Source: Streptomyces sp. CB02959
Lineage (GTDB): Bacteria > Actinomycetota > Actinomycetes > Streptomycetales > Streptomycetaceae
Direction of reading: 5' to 3'
NCBI RefSeq assembly: GCF_002803155.1
Contig: NZ_NNBP01000022.1
Location: 124,001-188,000, forward strand
Length of the DNA stretch: 64,000 nucleotides
Positions 8,279-15,535 of this stretch are shown in pieces; within the stretch, counting starts at the first letter, position 1, and the number at the start of each line of letters is the position of its first letter. Below the pieces are notes generated by a model. The model ran no database searches. It was not told where the DNA came from and was given only the letters and a program-made list of their open reading frames with translations. The translations under genes and the position numbers were made by a program.

Positions 8279-9673
8279 TCAGTCCACGTACTCCACCGTG
8301 ATCGGGGCGGTGTTGTTCGTCAGGTCCGGGTCCGGGTGCTCCGGGTCGGGCTTCACGGAGATCGTTCCCTGCGCGCCCTCGACCCGCTTGTCGATGCGGA
8401 CGCGCAGCACGGGGAGGGGGTTGTTGGGTGCCGGGCACAGCACCTTCCGGTTCTTCTCGTCGGTGTACTCGCAGAAGAGCATTTCGCTCGCCTCGCCCTC
8501 TTGGTGCGCGATCAGGCTGACGCCCTCGGGCAGGGTCACGTACGAGTCACCGTCGAAGTAGCCGCCCGCGTCCATCACGCCGATCTCCGTCGTCTGGCCC
8601 ACCTTGCCCTTGATGGCGAACCCGTTGACCTGCCGGTCGTACATCCGGGTGGTGCGGAACTGCATGTCGCCGAAGGCCAGTTCCTTTGCGAACGTGCGGA
8701 AACCACTGCCGTCGGTCGGCCGGAAGCCGAGCGGTGCCCCGGTTCCCCGCGGGGCGGAGTCGGGTAGCAGGTCACGGGTCGGCGTGTTCGGGGCGGGGTA
8801 CAGGGTGGCGGTGATCTTGCCCTGGCTGCCGGTCTTGTCGATGGCGGCCGTGAACGGCCGGTCGGTCTCGTACGCCGCGCCGGCCCGCAGCGGCCCAGGG
8901 ATCGTGCACAGTGCCTTCTTGGGCGCGTCGGCCTTGTCGTAGCGGCAGTTGCTGTATTCCCTGCGCAGCGTCGCCTGGCCCTGCACCTTCACTGCGACGT
9001 TGAGGTCCCCGTCGACGTCGGTCTCCCCCTCGTTGCCGAAGGCGGGCCGCACCTCCAAATGGGAGCCGGGCTCGATGGGACCGGACGCCGGGTGCAGGTT
9101 CTCGCGTGCGGTCAAGCGGGGCGATCCGATGACCAGTTGGGTGGTGAAGTGAATGGTGGGGGCGTTGTCACTGGTCACCGTGACCTTCATGGACCCGGCC
9201 GGGCCCTTCGCCGCGTTCTGCCACTCCACCATGTTGAACAGCCAGAGGTTCGCGCTCTCGCCCGATGCCATGTCCTTCGGGGTGCAGGTGACGAGATCAC
9301 CGGAGCGCTTGCATCCCTGCTCCTTCATCATGGTGTCGATCGTCACCGACTTCACGGCGGACAGGTCGACGGTCACCTTGATGTCCCGGACGCGCACCGA
9401 GCCCTTGCCCGGGGACGCCGCGCTCGCCGTCAGGTTGACGTAGAACGGGTCGAAGGCGCCGGCCCGCCGCTCCACTTCCGACGGTTCGTAGTGGCGCAGG
9501 TAGCTCGTGCCGACCGCGTCCCTGAACGCCAACTCGGCCCGTTGCGGGGCCTGCTCCCCGTCGGCACTCCCCGTGCCGCAGGACGTCACCACTCCGCCGA
9601 GCACGACCAGCAGGGCCGCCGCCCCGGCCGTGGCCGCGCGTCGTCGCCGGATGCCCGCTCTCGAATCCGTCAT
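8279..9673 (-). CDS. Secreted lipoprotein with DUF11/CARDB-like repeats, copy B
   Basis: 464 residues from the ATG at 9673. The signal region (MTDSRAGIRRRRAATAGAAA and onward) is identical to copy A until just before the lipobox VVTSC. The bodies then diverge strongly while keeping the same cysteine framework (CKRSGDLVTC, CRYDKADAPKKALC, CEYTDEKNRKVLC) and the shared block YETDRPFTAAID. The last 15 or so residues (LTNNTAPITVEYVD) are again identical. The function is unknown; cell-surface adhesion or scaffolding is conceivable because DUF11/CARDB modules are usually structural. The 86 bp between the genes and the region upstream of this copy are near-identical, so both copies probably have the same promoter. 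Confidence 0.8.
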   Translation of the reverse strand: MTDSRAGIRRRRAATAGAAALLVVLGGVVTSCGTGSADGEQAPQRAELAFRDAVGTSYLRHYEPSEVERRAGAFDPFYVNLTASAASPGKGSVRVRDIKVTVDLSAVKSVTIDTMMKEQGCKRSGDLVTCTPKDMASGESANLWLFNMVEWQNAAKGPAGSMKVTVTSDNAPTIHFTTQLVIGSPRLTARENLHPASGPIEPGSHLEVRPAFGNEGETDVDGDLNVAVKVQGQATLRREYSNCRYDKADAPKKALCTIPGPLRAGAAYETDRPFTAAIDKTGSQGKITATLYPAPNTPTRDLLPDSAPRGTGAPLGFRPTDGSGFRTFAKELAFGDMQFRTTRMYDRQVNGFAIKGKVGQTTEIGVMDAGGYFDGDSYVTLPEGVSLIAHQEGEASEMLFCEYTDEKNRKVLCPAPNNPLPVLRVRIDKRVEGAQGTISVKPDPEHPDPDLTNNTAPITVEYVD

Positions 9674-9788
9674 GCAGGTGCAGACTCGAACGGCGGGTCG
9701 AACGGTTGCCGGTGGGCGGACACGGTACGGCCACGGAAGGGACACGGAACGTAGCGGCGGTGTGCCCGGTGTGGGCCGTGCGGTCCCC

Positions 9789-10730
9789 CTAGCCCTGGGG
9801 CAGGACCGTCGCTCCGGGGGCCGGGCCGGACGTGGTGCGGGCCGTGCGGCAGGTGCCCGAGGCGCGGAGCGCTGCCGCGACCCGTTCGGCGTCCTCGGCG
9901 TCCGCCGTCAGGAACGCCGTGGTCGGGCCGGAGCCGGAGACCAGGGCGGCCAGTGCCCCGGCGTCGGTGCCGGCGGCGAGGGTGGCGGCCAGCGACGGGC
10001 GGAGGGAGACCGCGGCGGCCTGGAGGTCGTTGCTCATCGACGCGGCCAGGGCGGTGGCGTCGCCGGTGCGCAGGGCGTCCAGGAGGGCCGGGGACGGCTC
10101 GGGGTCGGGGATGTCGGCGGTGGTCGCGCCGCGGCCCGAGGCGTCGCGGAGGCGGTCGCACTCCTTGTAGACGGCGGGGGTGGACAGGCCGCCGTCGGCG
10201 ACCGCGAAGACCCAGTGGAAGGTGCCGCCGACGGGCAGCGGCTCCAGGAGTTCGCCGCGGCCCCGGCCGAGAGCCGCGCCGCCGACCAGGCTGAACGGGA
10301 CGTCGCTGCCCAACTCGGCGCAGATCGCGAGGAGTTCGTCCTGCGGGGTGGCGGTCCCCCACAGGGCGTCGCAGGCCAGCAGGGCGCCGGCGGCGTCCGC
10401 GCTGCCGCCGGCCATGCCGCCGGCGACCGGGATGTCCTTGGCGATGTGCAGGTGGACGTGGGGGTCCAGGCCGTGCCGGGCGGCCAGCGCGCGGGCGGCG
10501 CGGGCGGCGAGGTTGGACTCGTCGAGCGGGACCTGGTCGGCGTCGGGGCCGGTGCAGGTGAGCGTCAGGGCGTCGGCGGGGGTGGCGGTGACCTCGTCGT
10601 ACAGGCCGACGGCGAGGAAGACGTTGGCCAGGTCGTGGAAGCCGTCGGGACGGCGGCCGCCGACCGCGAGCTGGACGTTGACCTTGGCGGGGACGCGGAC
10701 GGTGACGCCGGGGGCGGCGGGGCGGCTCAT
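9789..10730 (-). CDS. ispE: 4-diphosphocytidyl-2-C-methyl-D-erythritol kinase
   Basis: 313 residues, GHMP kinase fold. It phosphorylates CDP-methylerythritol at the 2-hydroxyl in the MEP isoprenoid pathway. Visible motifs: VRVPAKVNVQLAVGGRRPDGFHDL at the N-terminus (Lys and Asn of the substrate site), the ATP loop PVAGGMAGGSADAAGALLA, and the late VSGSGPTTAF glycine motif. The ATG at 10730 overlaps the stop of rsmA by 4 bp (ATGA), which is the conserved actinobacterial rpfB-rsmA-ispE arrangement. Confidence 0.97.
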   Translation of the reverse strand: MSRPAAPGVTVRVPAKVNVQLAVGGRRPDGFHDLANVFLAVGLYDEVTATPADALTLTCTGPDADQVPLDESNLAARAARALAARHGLDPHVHLHIAKDIPVAGGMAGGSADAAGALLACDALWGTATPQDELLAICAELGSDVPFSLVGGAALGRGRGELLEPLPVGGTFHWVFAVADGGLSTPAVYKECDRLRDASGRGATTADIPDPEPSPALLDALRTGDATALAASMSNDLQAAAVSLRPSLAATLAAGTDAGALAALVSGSGPTTAFLTADAEDAERVAAALRASGTCRTARTTSGPAPGATVLPQG

Positions 10731-11635
10731 CGGGTGGTCTCCTGGTCCGTGGCGCCGGCGAGGGGAACCTTGTTCTCGGCGATGGCGATGAACTCCTCGA
10801 TCGTCAGCGCCTCGCCGCGCGCCTGCGGCGAGACACCGGCCGCGACCAGGGCCGCTTCGGCGGCCTGTGCCGAGCCCGCCCAGCCTGCGAGGGCGGCCCG
10901 CAGCGTCTTGCGGCGCTGGGCGAAGGCGCCGTCGATGACGGCGAAGACCTCTTCCCGGGAGGCCCGGGAGGGCAGCGGTTCGGCGCGGCGGACGAGCGAG
11001 ACCAGGCCGGACTCGACGTTGGGGGCGGGCCAGAAGACGTTGCGGCCGATCGCGCCGGCCCGCTTGACCTCGGCGTACCAGTTGGCCTTGACCGACGGGA
11101 CGCCGTAGACCTTGCTGCCGGGGCCGGCGGCGAGCCGGTCGGCGACCTCGGCCTGGACCATGACCAGGGTCCGTTCGATGGTCGGGAACTGCTCCAGCAT
11201 GTGCAGCAGGACCGGGACCGCGACGTTGTAGGGGAGGTTGGCGACCAGGGCGGTGGGGGCCGGGCCGGGGAGTTCGGTGACGTGCAGGGCGTCGCGGTGG
11301 ACGAGGGCGAAGCGGTCGGCGCGCTCGGGCAGCCGGGCCGCGACGGTGCCGGGCAGCGCCGCGGCGAGCACGTCGTCGATCTCGACGGCGGTGACCCGGT
11401 CGGCGGCCTCCAGCAGCGCCAGGGTCAGCGAGCCCAGGCCCGGACCGACCTCGACGACCACGTCGTCGGGGCGGACCCCCGCGGTCCGGACGATCCGGCG
11501 GACGGTGTTGGCGTCGATGACGAAGTTCTGGCCGCGCTGTTTGGTGGGGCGTACGCCCAGCGCGGCGGCCAGTTCCCGGACATCGGCGGGGCCCAGCAGC
11601 GGGCCGGTTTCGTCAGTGGTCTTGCGGTCGCTCAC
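10727..11635 (-). CDS. rsmA: 16S rRNA (adenine1518/1519-N6)-dimethyltransferase
   Basis: 302 residues, KsgA/RsmA family. It dimethylates two adjacent adenines in the 3' terminal hairpin of 16S rRNA during 30S maturation. SAM-binding motif VVEVGPGLGSLTLALLE, the 'GQNFVID' N-terminal motif and the catalytic NLPYNVAVPVLLH are all present. The GTG start at 11635 overlaps the end of the rpf gene by 4 bp, and the end overlaps ispE, so the three are translationally coupled. Confidence 0.97.
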   Translation of the reverse strand: MSDRKTTDETGPLLGPADVRELAAALGVRPTKQRGQNFVIDANTVRRIVRTAGVRPDDVVVEVGPGLGSLTLALLEAADRVTAVEIDDVLAAALPGTVAARLPERADRFALVHRDALHVTELPGPAPTALVANLPYNVAVPVLLHMLEQFPTIERTLVMVQAEVADRLAAGPGSKVYGVPSVKANWYAEVKRAGAIGRNVFWPAPNVESGLVSLVRRAEPLPSRASREEVFAVIDGAFAQRRKTLRAALAGWAGSAQAAEAALVAAGVSPQARGEALTIEEFIAIAENKVPLAGATDQETTR

Positions 11636-12789
11636 CCGTGAAGCTTACGGCCGCAGACCGGCCAGGGGCTCGCGCCCCGTGTGACGTAGAGCTTCTTGGC
11701 CCGGAAGGTCTGCTCTTCGGCGGGTGCGTCCTGGGGGCGGCCGGCGCCGCCGAGCCGGCGCCAGGTGCCGACGTCGAACTGGTAGAGCCCGCCGTAGGTG
11801 CCCGAGGCGTCGACCGCGTCCGGGCGGCCGCCGGCCTCGCACCGGGCGAGCGCGTCCCAGGAGAGTCCGTCGGCGCCGCGGACGGAGGTGGGCAGCATCT
11901 GGGTGCCGACGTGGATGATCTGCGGGAGGGGGCGGCGGAGCGTCTCGGCCGCGACCTTGCGGGGTTTGCGGTGCACCCCGTTGACGGTGTCGCGGCGGTA
12001 GGTGACGCGCCGCAGGCCGGGGACGCCGGGGCGGACCACCGCCTCGGTGCCGCGGGGCAGCGCCGGGTCGGGCCGCTTGACGGTGCGGAAGGGGACGGTC
12101 TCCTCGCGGACTTCCGTGGTGCCGGTGATCCGCAGGACGGAGACGGTCTGGCCGTCGCGGGGGTAACTGTCCGGCGGTACGGAGGTGGTGTCGCGGTCGC
12201 GCAGGGCCAGCCCGGCCTGGGCGAGGGCCTCGCGGACGGTCGCGGCGTTGGTGCGAATGCGGTACTCGCGGCCGTCGGCGACGAAGACCAGGGTGCGTTC
12301 GGTGCGGACGTGCAGTTCCAGGCCGTGCCGGCCGATGTGCTGGGAGCGGGCGGTGGAGAGGTAGGCGCCCTCGGCGCGGACGCCGAGTTGGTGCAGCGCG
12401 CCGGCGACGGTGTCGGCGGTGGTCCACACCTGGCGGCGCTGCCCGTCGAGGGTGAGCATGACCGGTCGGCCGTGGCGGACCACGATCTCGTCGCCGCTGG
12501 TCAGGTCGGTGCCGGGGGTGGGGGCGACGATGTCGTGGGCGCCGATGGCAAGGTCCTGGTCGGCGAGGAGTTCGTCGACGTCGTCGGCGAAGGTGTGCAG
12601 GGTGCGGGGGTCCCCGTCGACGCTGAGCTTGACGGCCTTGTCGTGCGCGACGAAGGCGGTGGTGCCGCCGGCGAGGAACGCGACGACCAGGGCGCGGGGC
12701 AGCAGCCGGCGCAGTTGTTCGGGGGCGGCGGTGCGCCGGCGGCGGCCGCGGCCGCGCCCGGAGCGGGGGCCGCTCTGTGAAGGACTCAC
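11632..12789 (-). CDS. rpfB: Resuscitation-promoting factor RpfB-like muralytic protein
   Basis: 385 residues from a GTG at 12789 with AGGTG upstream. A basic N-terminus is followed by one membrane anchor (about 30-48, PRALVVAFLAGGTTAF). Three DUF348 ubiquitin-like repeats follow: VKLSVDGDPRTLHTFADDVDELL, VMLTLDGQRRQVWTTADTVAGAL and LVFVADGREYRIRTNAATVREAL. Then comes a G5 domain (TEVREETVPFRTVKRPDPALPRGTEAVVRPG...) and a C-terminal transglycosylase-like domain, WDALARCEAGG...GLYQFDVGTW, with the catalytic Glu in CEAGG. Rpf proteins cleave peptidoglycan and stimulate spore germination and regrowth. The domain order matches RpfB of mycobacteria. Confidence 0.95.
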   Translation of the reverse strand: MSPSQSGPRSGRGRGRRRRTAAPEQLRRLLPRALVVAFLAGGTTAFVAHDKAVKLSVDGDPRTLHTFADDVDELLADQDLAIGAHDIVAPTPGTDLTSGDEIVVRHGRPVMLTLDGQRRQVWTTADTVAGALHQLGVRAEGAYLSTARSQHIGRHGLELHVRTERTLVFVADGREYRIRTNAATVREALAQAGLALRDRDTTSVPPDSYPRDGQTVSVLRITGTTEVREETVPFRTVKRPDPALPRGTEAVVRPGVPGLRRVTYRRDTVNGVHRKPRKVAAETLRRPLPQIIHVGTQMLPTSVRGADGLSWDALARCEAGGRPDAVDASGTYGGLYQFDVGTWRRLGGAGRPQDAPAEEQTFRAKKLYVTRGASPWPVCGRKLHG

Positions 12790-12906
12790 ACTGCACCTGC
12801 CACGGGTGTCGTCCGGTAACCGGTCAAGCGCGGAATGTAGCGGAGTGCGGGCGGCGGGCCCAACTCGCCGCGGTGGTGCGGGGTGGCCGGACGGGTCCCG
12901 GTGGCG

Positions 12907-13782
12907 TCAGTAGTCGAACGCGCGGGCGGTGTTGGCGGCTACGGCCGAGGCCAGTGCGTCCTCCGTCATGTCCTTGACCTCGGCCATGGCGCGCAGGGTG
13001 TGCGGAATGAGGTAGGGGGCGTTGGCCCGTCCGCGGTACGGCGCGGGGGTGAGGAACGGCGCGTCGGTCTCGACGAGCACCAGTTCGGGCGGGGCGACGG
13101 CGAGGGCGTCGCGGAGCGGCTGGGCGTTCTTGAAGGTGACGTTGCCGGCGAAGGACATGAAGTAGCCGGCCGCGGCGCAGATCTCGGCCATCGCGGCGTC
13201 GCCGGAGTAGCAGTGGAAGACGACCCGGTCGGGCGCGCCCTCCTCGCGCAGGATGCGCAGCACGTCGTCGTGGGCCTCCCGGTCGTGGATGACCAGGGCC
13301 TTGCCGCGCCGCTTGGCGATCTCGATGTGGGCGCGGAAGGAGCGCTGCTGGGCGGCGGTGCCGTCGGGGCCGGTGCGGAAGTAGTCCAGGCCGGTCTCGC
13401 CGACGCCGCGGACCTCGGGGCGGGCGGCGAGCGCGTCGATCTCGGTGAGCGCGTCGTCGAGGGCGGCGTCGCCGCCGGCCGTCCGGGCGCCCTGCCGGGA
13501 CCAGCCGTCGGGGTCGCCGAGGACGATCCGGGGTGCTTCGTTGGGGTGCAGGGCGACGGCGGCGTGCACGCTGTCGTGGGCGGCGGCGGTGTCCGCGGCC
13601 CAGCGGGAGCCGGCCAGGTCGCAGCCCACCTGGACGAGGGTGGTCACACCGACGGAGGCGGCCTTGGCCAGCGCCGCCTCGACGGTGGTGTCCTGCATGT
13701 CCAGGTGGGTGTGCGAGTCCGCGACCGGTACCCGGAGGGGTTCCGGCAGCGGCGGCGGGGTGTCGTTGTCCTGCTTGCCCAT
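12907..13782 (-). CDS. tatD: TatD-family metal-dependent DNase
   Basis: 291 residues, TIM-barrel metallohydrolase. Metal-site motif DSHTHLDM near residue 25, GETGLDYF with a conserved metal-binding Glu, VIHDREAHDD, VFHCYSGD and LVETDAPFLTP are all present. TatD enzymes are 3'-5' exonucleases, linked to repair and DNA degradation. The ATG at 13782 follows the zinc-ribbon gene by 33 bp, so co-transcription is likely. Confidence 0.93.
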   Translation of the reverse strand: MGKQDNDTPPPLPEPLRVPVADSHTHLDMQDTTVEAALAKAASVGVTTLVQVGCDLAGSRWAADTAAAHDSVHAAVALHPNEAPRIVLGDPDGWSRQGARTAGGDAALDDALTEIDALAARPEVRGVGETGLDYFRTGPDGTAAQQRSFRAHIEIAKRRGKALVIHDREAHDDVLRILREEGAPDRVVFHCYSGDAAMAEICAAAGYFMSFAGNVTFKNAQPLRDALAVAPPELVLVETDAPFLTPAPYRGRANAPYLIPHTLRAMAEVKDMTEDALASAVAANTARAFDY

Positions 13783-13815
13783 GGCCGCGATCCTACGAGG
13801 ACCGCGGCCGGCGCC

Positions 13816-14277
13816 TCACTTGCGGTGGTGCTGGAAGGGGTGCAGCAGGTCGGAGAGGTGCCAGTGGTGCCGCTCGGGTGCGGCGCCGCCGCCGTCCTCG
13901 CGGGGGCCGGCGCCCTCCTGGCGGGAGGTCTTCTTGTGGTGCGGGCGCTGGTGCAGGTGCGCGATCGCGTCGGAGACCATCGAGACCTGACCGGAGCGCA
14001 TGATGCGGACGACGTGGCCGCCGCAGTTGAGGCATGTGGGGTGGGTCAGGGGGGACGGGACGCGCTCGTCGTCCGCGTAGTAGACGGCGTGCGTGACGCC
14101 CTTGGCATCCACCTGGTGCTCGATCTCGTAGGCCTGCTCCCAGCCGTGGCCGCAGCTCATGCAGCAGAAGGCGTAGGCCTCGTGGGCGGCGGGCTCGGAC
14201 GGTCGGGGGTGGGGCGGGACGGGGCTCGCGGGTGCCGCGCCAGGGATGCCGGCGGTGGTCTTCGTGATGTCGCTCAT
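13816..14277 (-). CDS. Conserved zinc-ribbon-like protein of unknown function
   Basis: 153 residues. After a Pro/Ala-rich N-terminus the protein has CCMSCGHGWEQAYEIEH and CLNCGGHVVRIMRSGQVSMVS, two CxxC knuckles about 40 residues apart that would bind one zinc. The C-terminus is polar and His-rich (HQRPHHKK, HHWHLSDLLHPFQHH). It has no catalytic motif. It is placed upstream of tatD in the core block. The start codon is preceded closely by AGGAG and by the palindrome at 14288-14304, which may affect its translation or transcription. Confidence 0.75.
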   Translation of the reverse strand: MSDITKTTAGIPGAAPASPVPPHPRPSEPAAHEAYAFCCMSCGHGWEQAYEIEHQVDAKGVTHAVYYADDERVPSPLTHPTCLNCGGHVVRIMRSGQVSMVSDAIAHLHQRPHHKKTSRQEGAGPREDGGGAAPERHHWHLSDLLHPFQHHRK

Positions 14278-14287
14278 GTGCGCTCCT

Positions 14288-14304
14288 CTTGTCCGCTGGA
14301 CAAG
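14288..14304 (-). promoter_or_regulatory. Perfect palindrome beside the ribosome-binding site of the zinc-ribbon gene
   Basis: CTTGTCC-GCT-GGACAAG, 7-bp arms, ends 11 nt before the start codon at 14277 and abuts AGGAG. It could be an operator or an RNA hairpin next to the translation initiation site. Confidence 0.45.
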
Positions 14305-14430
14305 CTCTCCGGGGACGGGAGGTCCCGGTTCCCAGGGAACGCCTTTCGCGGCCGGAACGCAGCCGAGCTGCTACCTATTGGCCCAGATTTGGCAGGTCGT
14401 AGGAAAAACGCACCGCAGGACGGCTGATCG

Positions 14431-14460
14431 CTTTACCTTCGATGCCGTCCGTTTACCTTC
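14431..14460 (-). repeat. Two direct repeats 20 bp apart upstream of the zinc-ribbon gene
   Basis: On the minus strand GAAGGTAAA occurs twice with a 20-bp period (plus-strand TTTACCTTC at 14432-14440 and 14452-14460). Spacing of about two helical turns is typical of tandem regulator sites. The 259-bp gap 14278-14536 holds these repeats and no gene. Confidence 0.4.
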
Positions 14461-14536
14461 TTACAGGTCGGTTCAGGGCTCTGGGCTGGGGTTTTGTGCT
14501 CTCCCGAGCGGTTTGACGCTCACCCGGGCGGGCCGC

Positions 14537-15415
14537 TCACCCCTTCCCGGCCGCGTCCCGCCCGGCATCCCGCTCGGCGTTCTTCGCCGCCACGACCGCG
14601 TCGAAGACCTCCCGCTTGGGCAGCCCGGCGTCCGCCGCCACCGCCGCGATCGCCTCCTTGCGGCGCTCCCCGGCCTCCTCGCGCACCCGCACCCGGCGCA
14701 CCAGCTCCGCGGCGTCCAGCTCCGCCGGCCCGGTCTCCGGAGCGCCCTCGACGACCACGGTGATCTCCCCGCGGACGCCCTCGGCGGCCCACGCCGCCAG
14801 CTCGCCCAGACCGCCGCGCCGGACCTCCTCGTACGTCTTGGTCAGCTCCCGGCAGACGGCGGCCCGGCGATCCGCGCCGAACACCTCGGCCATCGCGGCG
14901 AGGGTGTCGTCCAGGCGGTGCGGGGCCTCGAAGTAGACCAGGGTGCGCCGCTCCCCGGCGCTCTCCCGGAGCCGGGACAGCCGCTCCCCCGCCTTACGGG
15001 GCAGGAAGCCCTCGAAGCAGAACCGGTCCACCGGCAGCCCCGACACCGCGAGCGCGGTGAGCACCGCACTCGGACCGGGCACCGCGGTGACCTTGATGCC
15101 GCGCTCGACGGCCGCGGCCACCAGCCGGTAGCCCGGGTCGGAGACCGACGGCATCCCGGCGTCGGTGACGAGCAGCACCCGCGCCCCACCGGACAGCGCG
15201 TCCGCCAGCTCGGGCGTCCGGGCCGCCTCGTTGCCCTCGAAGTACGACACCACCCGGCCGGCCGGCTGGACGTCCAGCGCCTGGGTGAGCCGGCGCAGCC
15301 GCCGGGTGTCCTCGGCCGCGATCACGTCGGCGGCGGCCAACTCGGCGGCGAGCCGCGGCGGGGCGTCCGCGACGTCGCCGATGGGCGTCCCTGCAAGTAC
15401 CAGCGTTCCAGTCAC
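14537..15415 (-). CDS. rsmI: 16S rRNA (cytidine1402-2'-O)-methyltransferase
   Basis: 292 residues from the GTG at 15415, with GGGAGG upstream; the huge frame reaching 17233 is an antisense artefact. Tetrapyrrole-methylase fold of the RsmI/YraL family: TGTLVLAGTPIGDVADAPPRL at the N-terminus, AEDTRRLRRL, VSYFEGNEA, LVTDAGMPSVSDPGYRLV, AVPGPSAVLTALAVSGLP and FEGFLPRKAGER. It methylates C1402 in the decoding centre. It is divergent from the mannosyltransferase gene, with 117 bp between starts. Confidence 0.95.
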   Translation of the reverse strand: MTGTLVLAGTPIGDVADAPPRLAAELAAADVIAAEDTRRLRRLTQALDVQPAGRVVSYFEGNEAARTPELADALSGGARVLLVTDAGMPSVSDPGYRLVAAAVERGIKVTAVPGPSAVLTALAVSGLPVDRFCFEGFLPRKAGERLSRLRESAGERRTLVYFEAPHRLDDTLAAMAEVFGADRRAAVCRELTKTYEEVRRGGLGELAAWAAEGVRGEITVVVEGAPETGPAELDAAELVRRVRVREEAGERRKEAIAAVAADAGLPKREVFDAVVAAKNAERDAGRDAAGKG

Positions 15416-15519
15416 GCCCCCATCCTCCCAGCCCCGCGCCGGGCGCCCGGCCGGGCACCGGGCCGGAGACGCGCGGCACCCCCCGGCGCCGCAGGCCCCC
15501 GCCGCACAGACCGCTTCCC

Positions 15520-15535
15520 TACGATGGGCCGGGTG
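15520..15535 (+). promoter_or_regulatory. Probable -10 box giving a leaderless transcript
   Basis: TACGAT at 15520-15525 fits the Streptomyces -10 pattern TAnnnT. A transcript starting 7-8 nt later would begin at the GTG at 15533. The in-frame ATG at 15524 lies inside the -10 box, which makes it a poor start. Confidence 0.5.

Larger units (their letters stand above)
6801..9760 (-). repeat. Tandem gene duplication with conserved ends and diverged centres
   Basis: The two lipoprotein units (6801-8278 and 8279-9760) share nearly identical DNA at both ends. The first 70 or so bases of the 3' ends (from 6801 and from 8279) differ at one position. The signal-peptide coding region and about 85 bp upstream (8160-8278 versus 9641-9760, including CTCGAACGGCGGGTCGAACG) are also almost identical. 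The interiors are only moderately similar. This suggests an old duplication whose ends are kept alike by gene conversion, or a centre under diversifying change. Confidence 0.75.

Noticed and set aside
14246..15532. Long N-terminal extension of the mannosyltransferase frame
   Set aside because: Overlaps rsmI on the other strand, has no family sequence, and a promoter-like -10 box lies just before the GTG at 15533.
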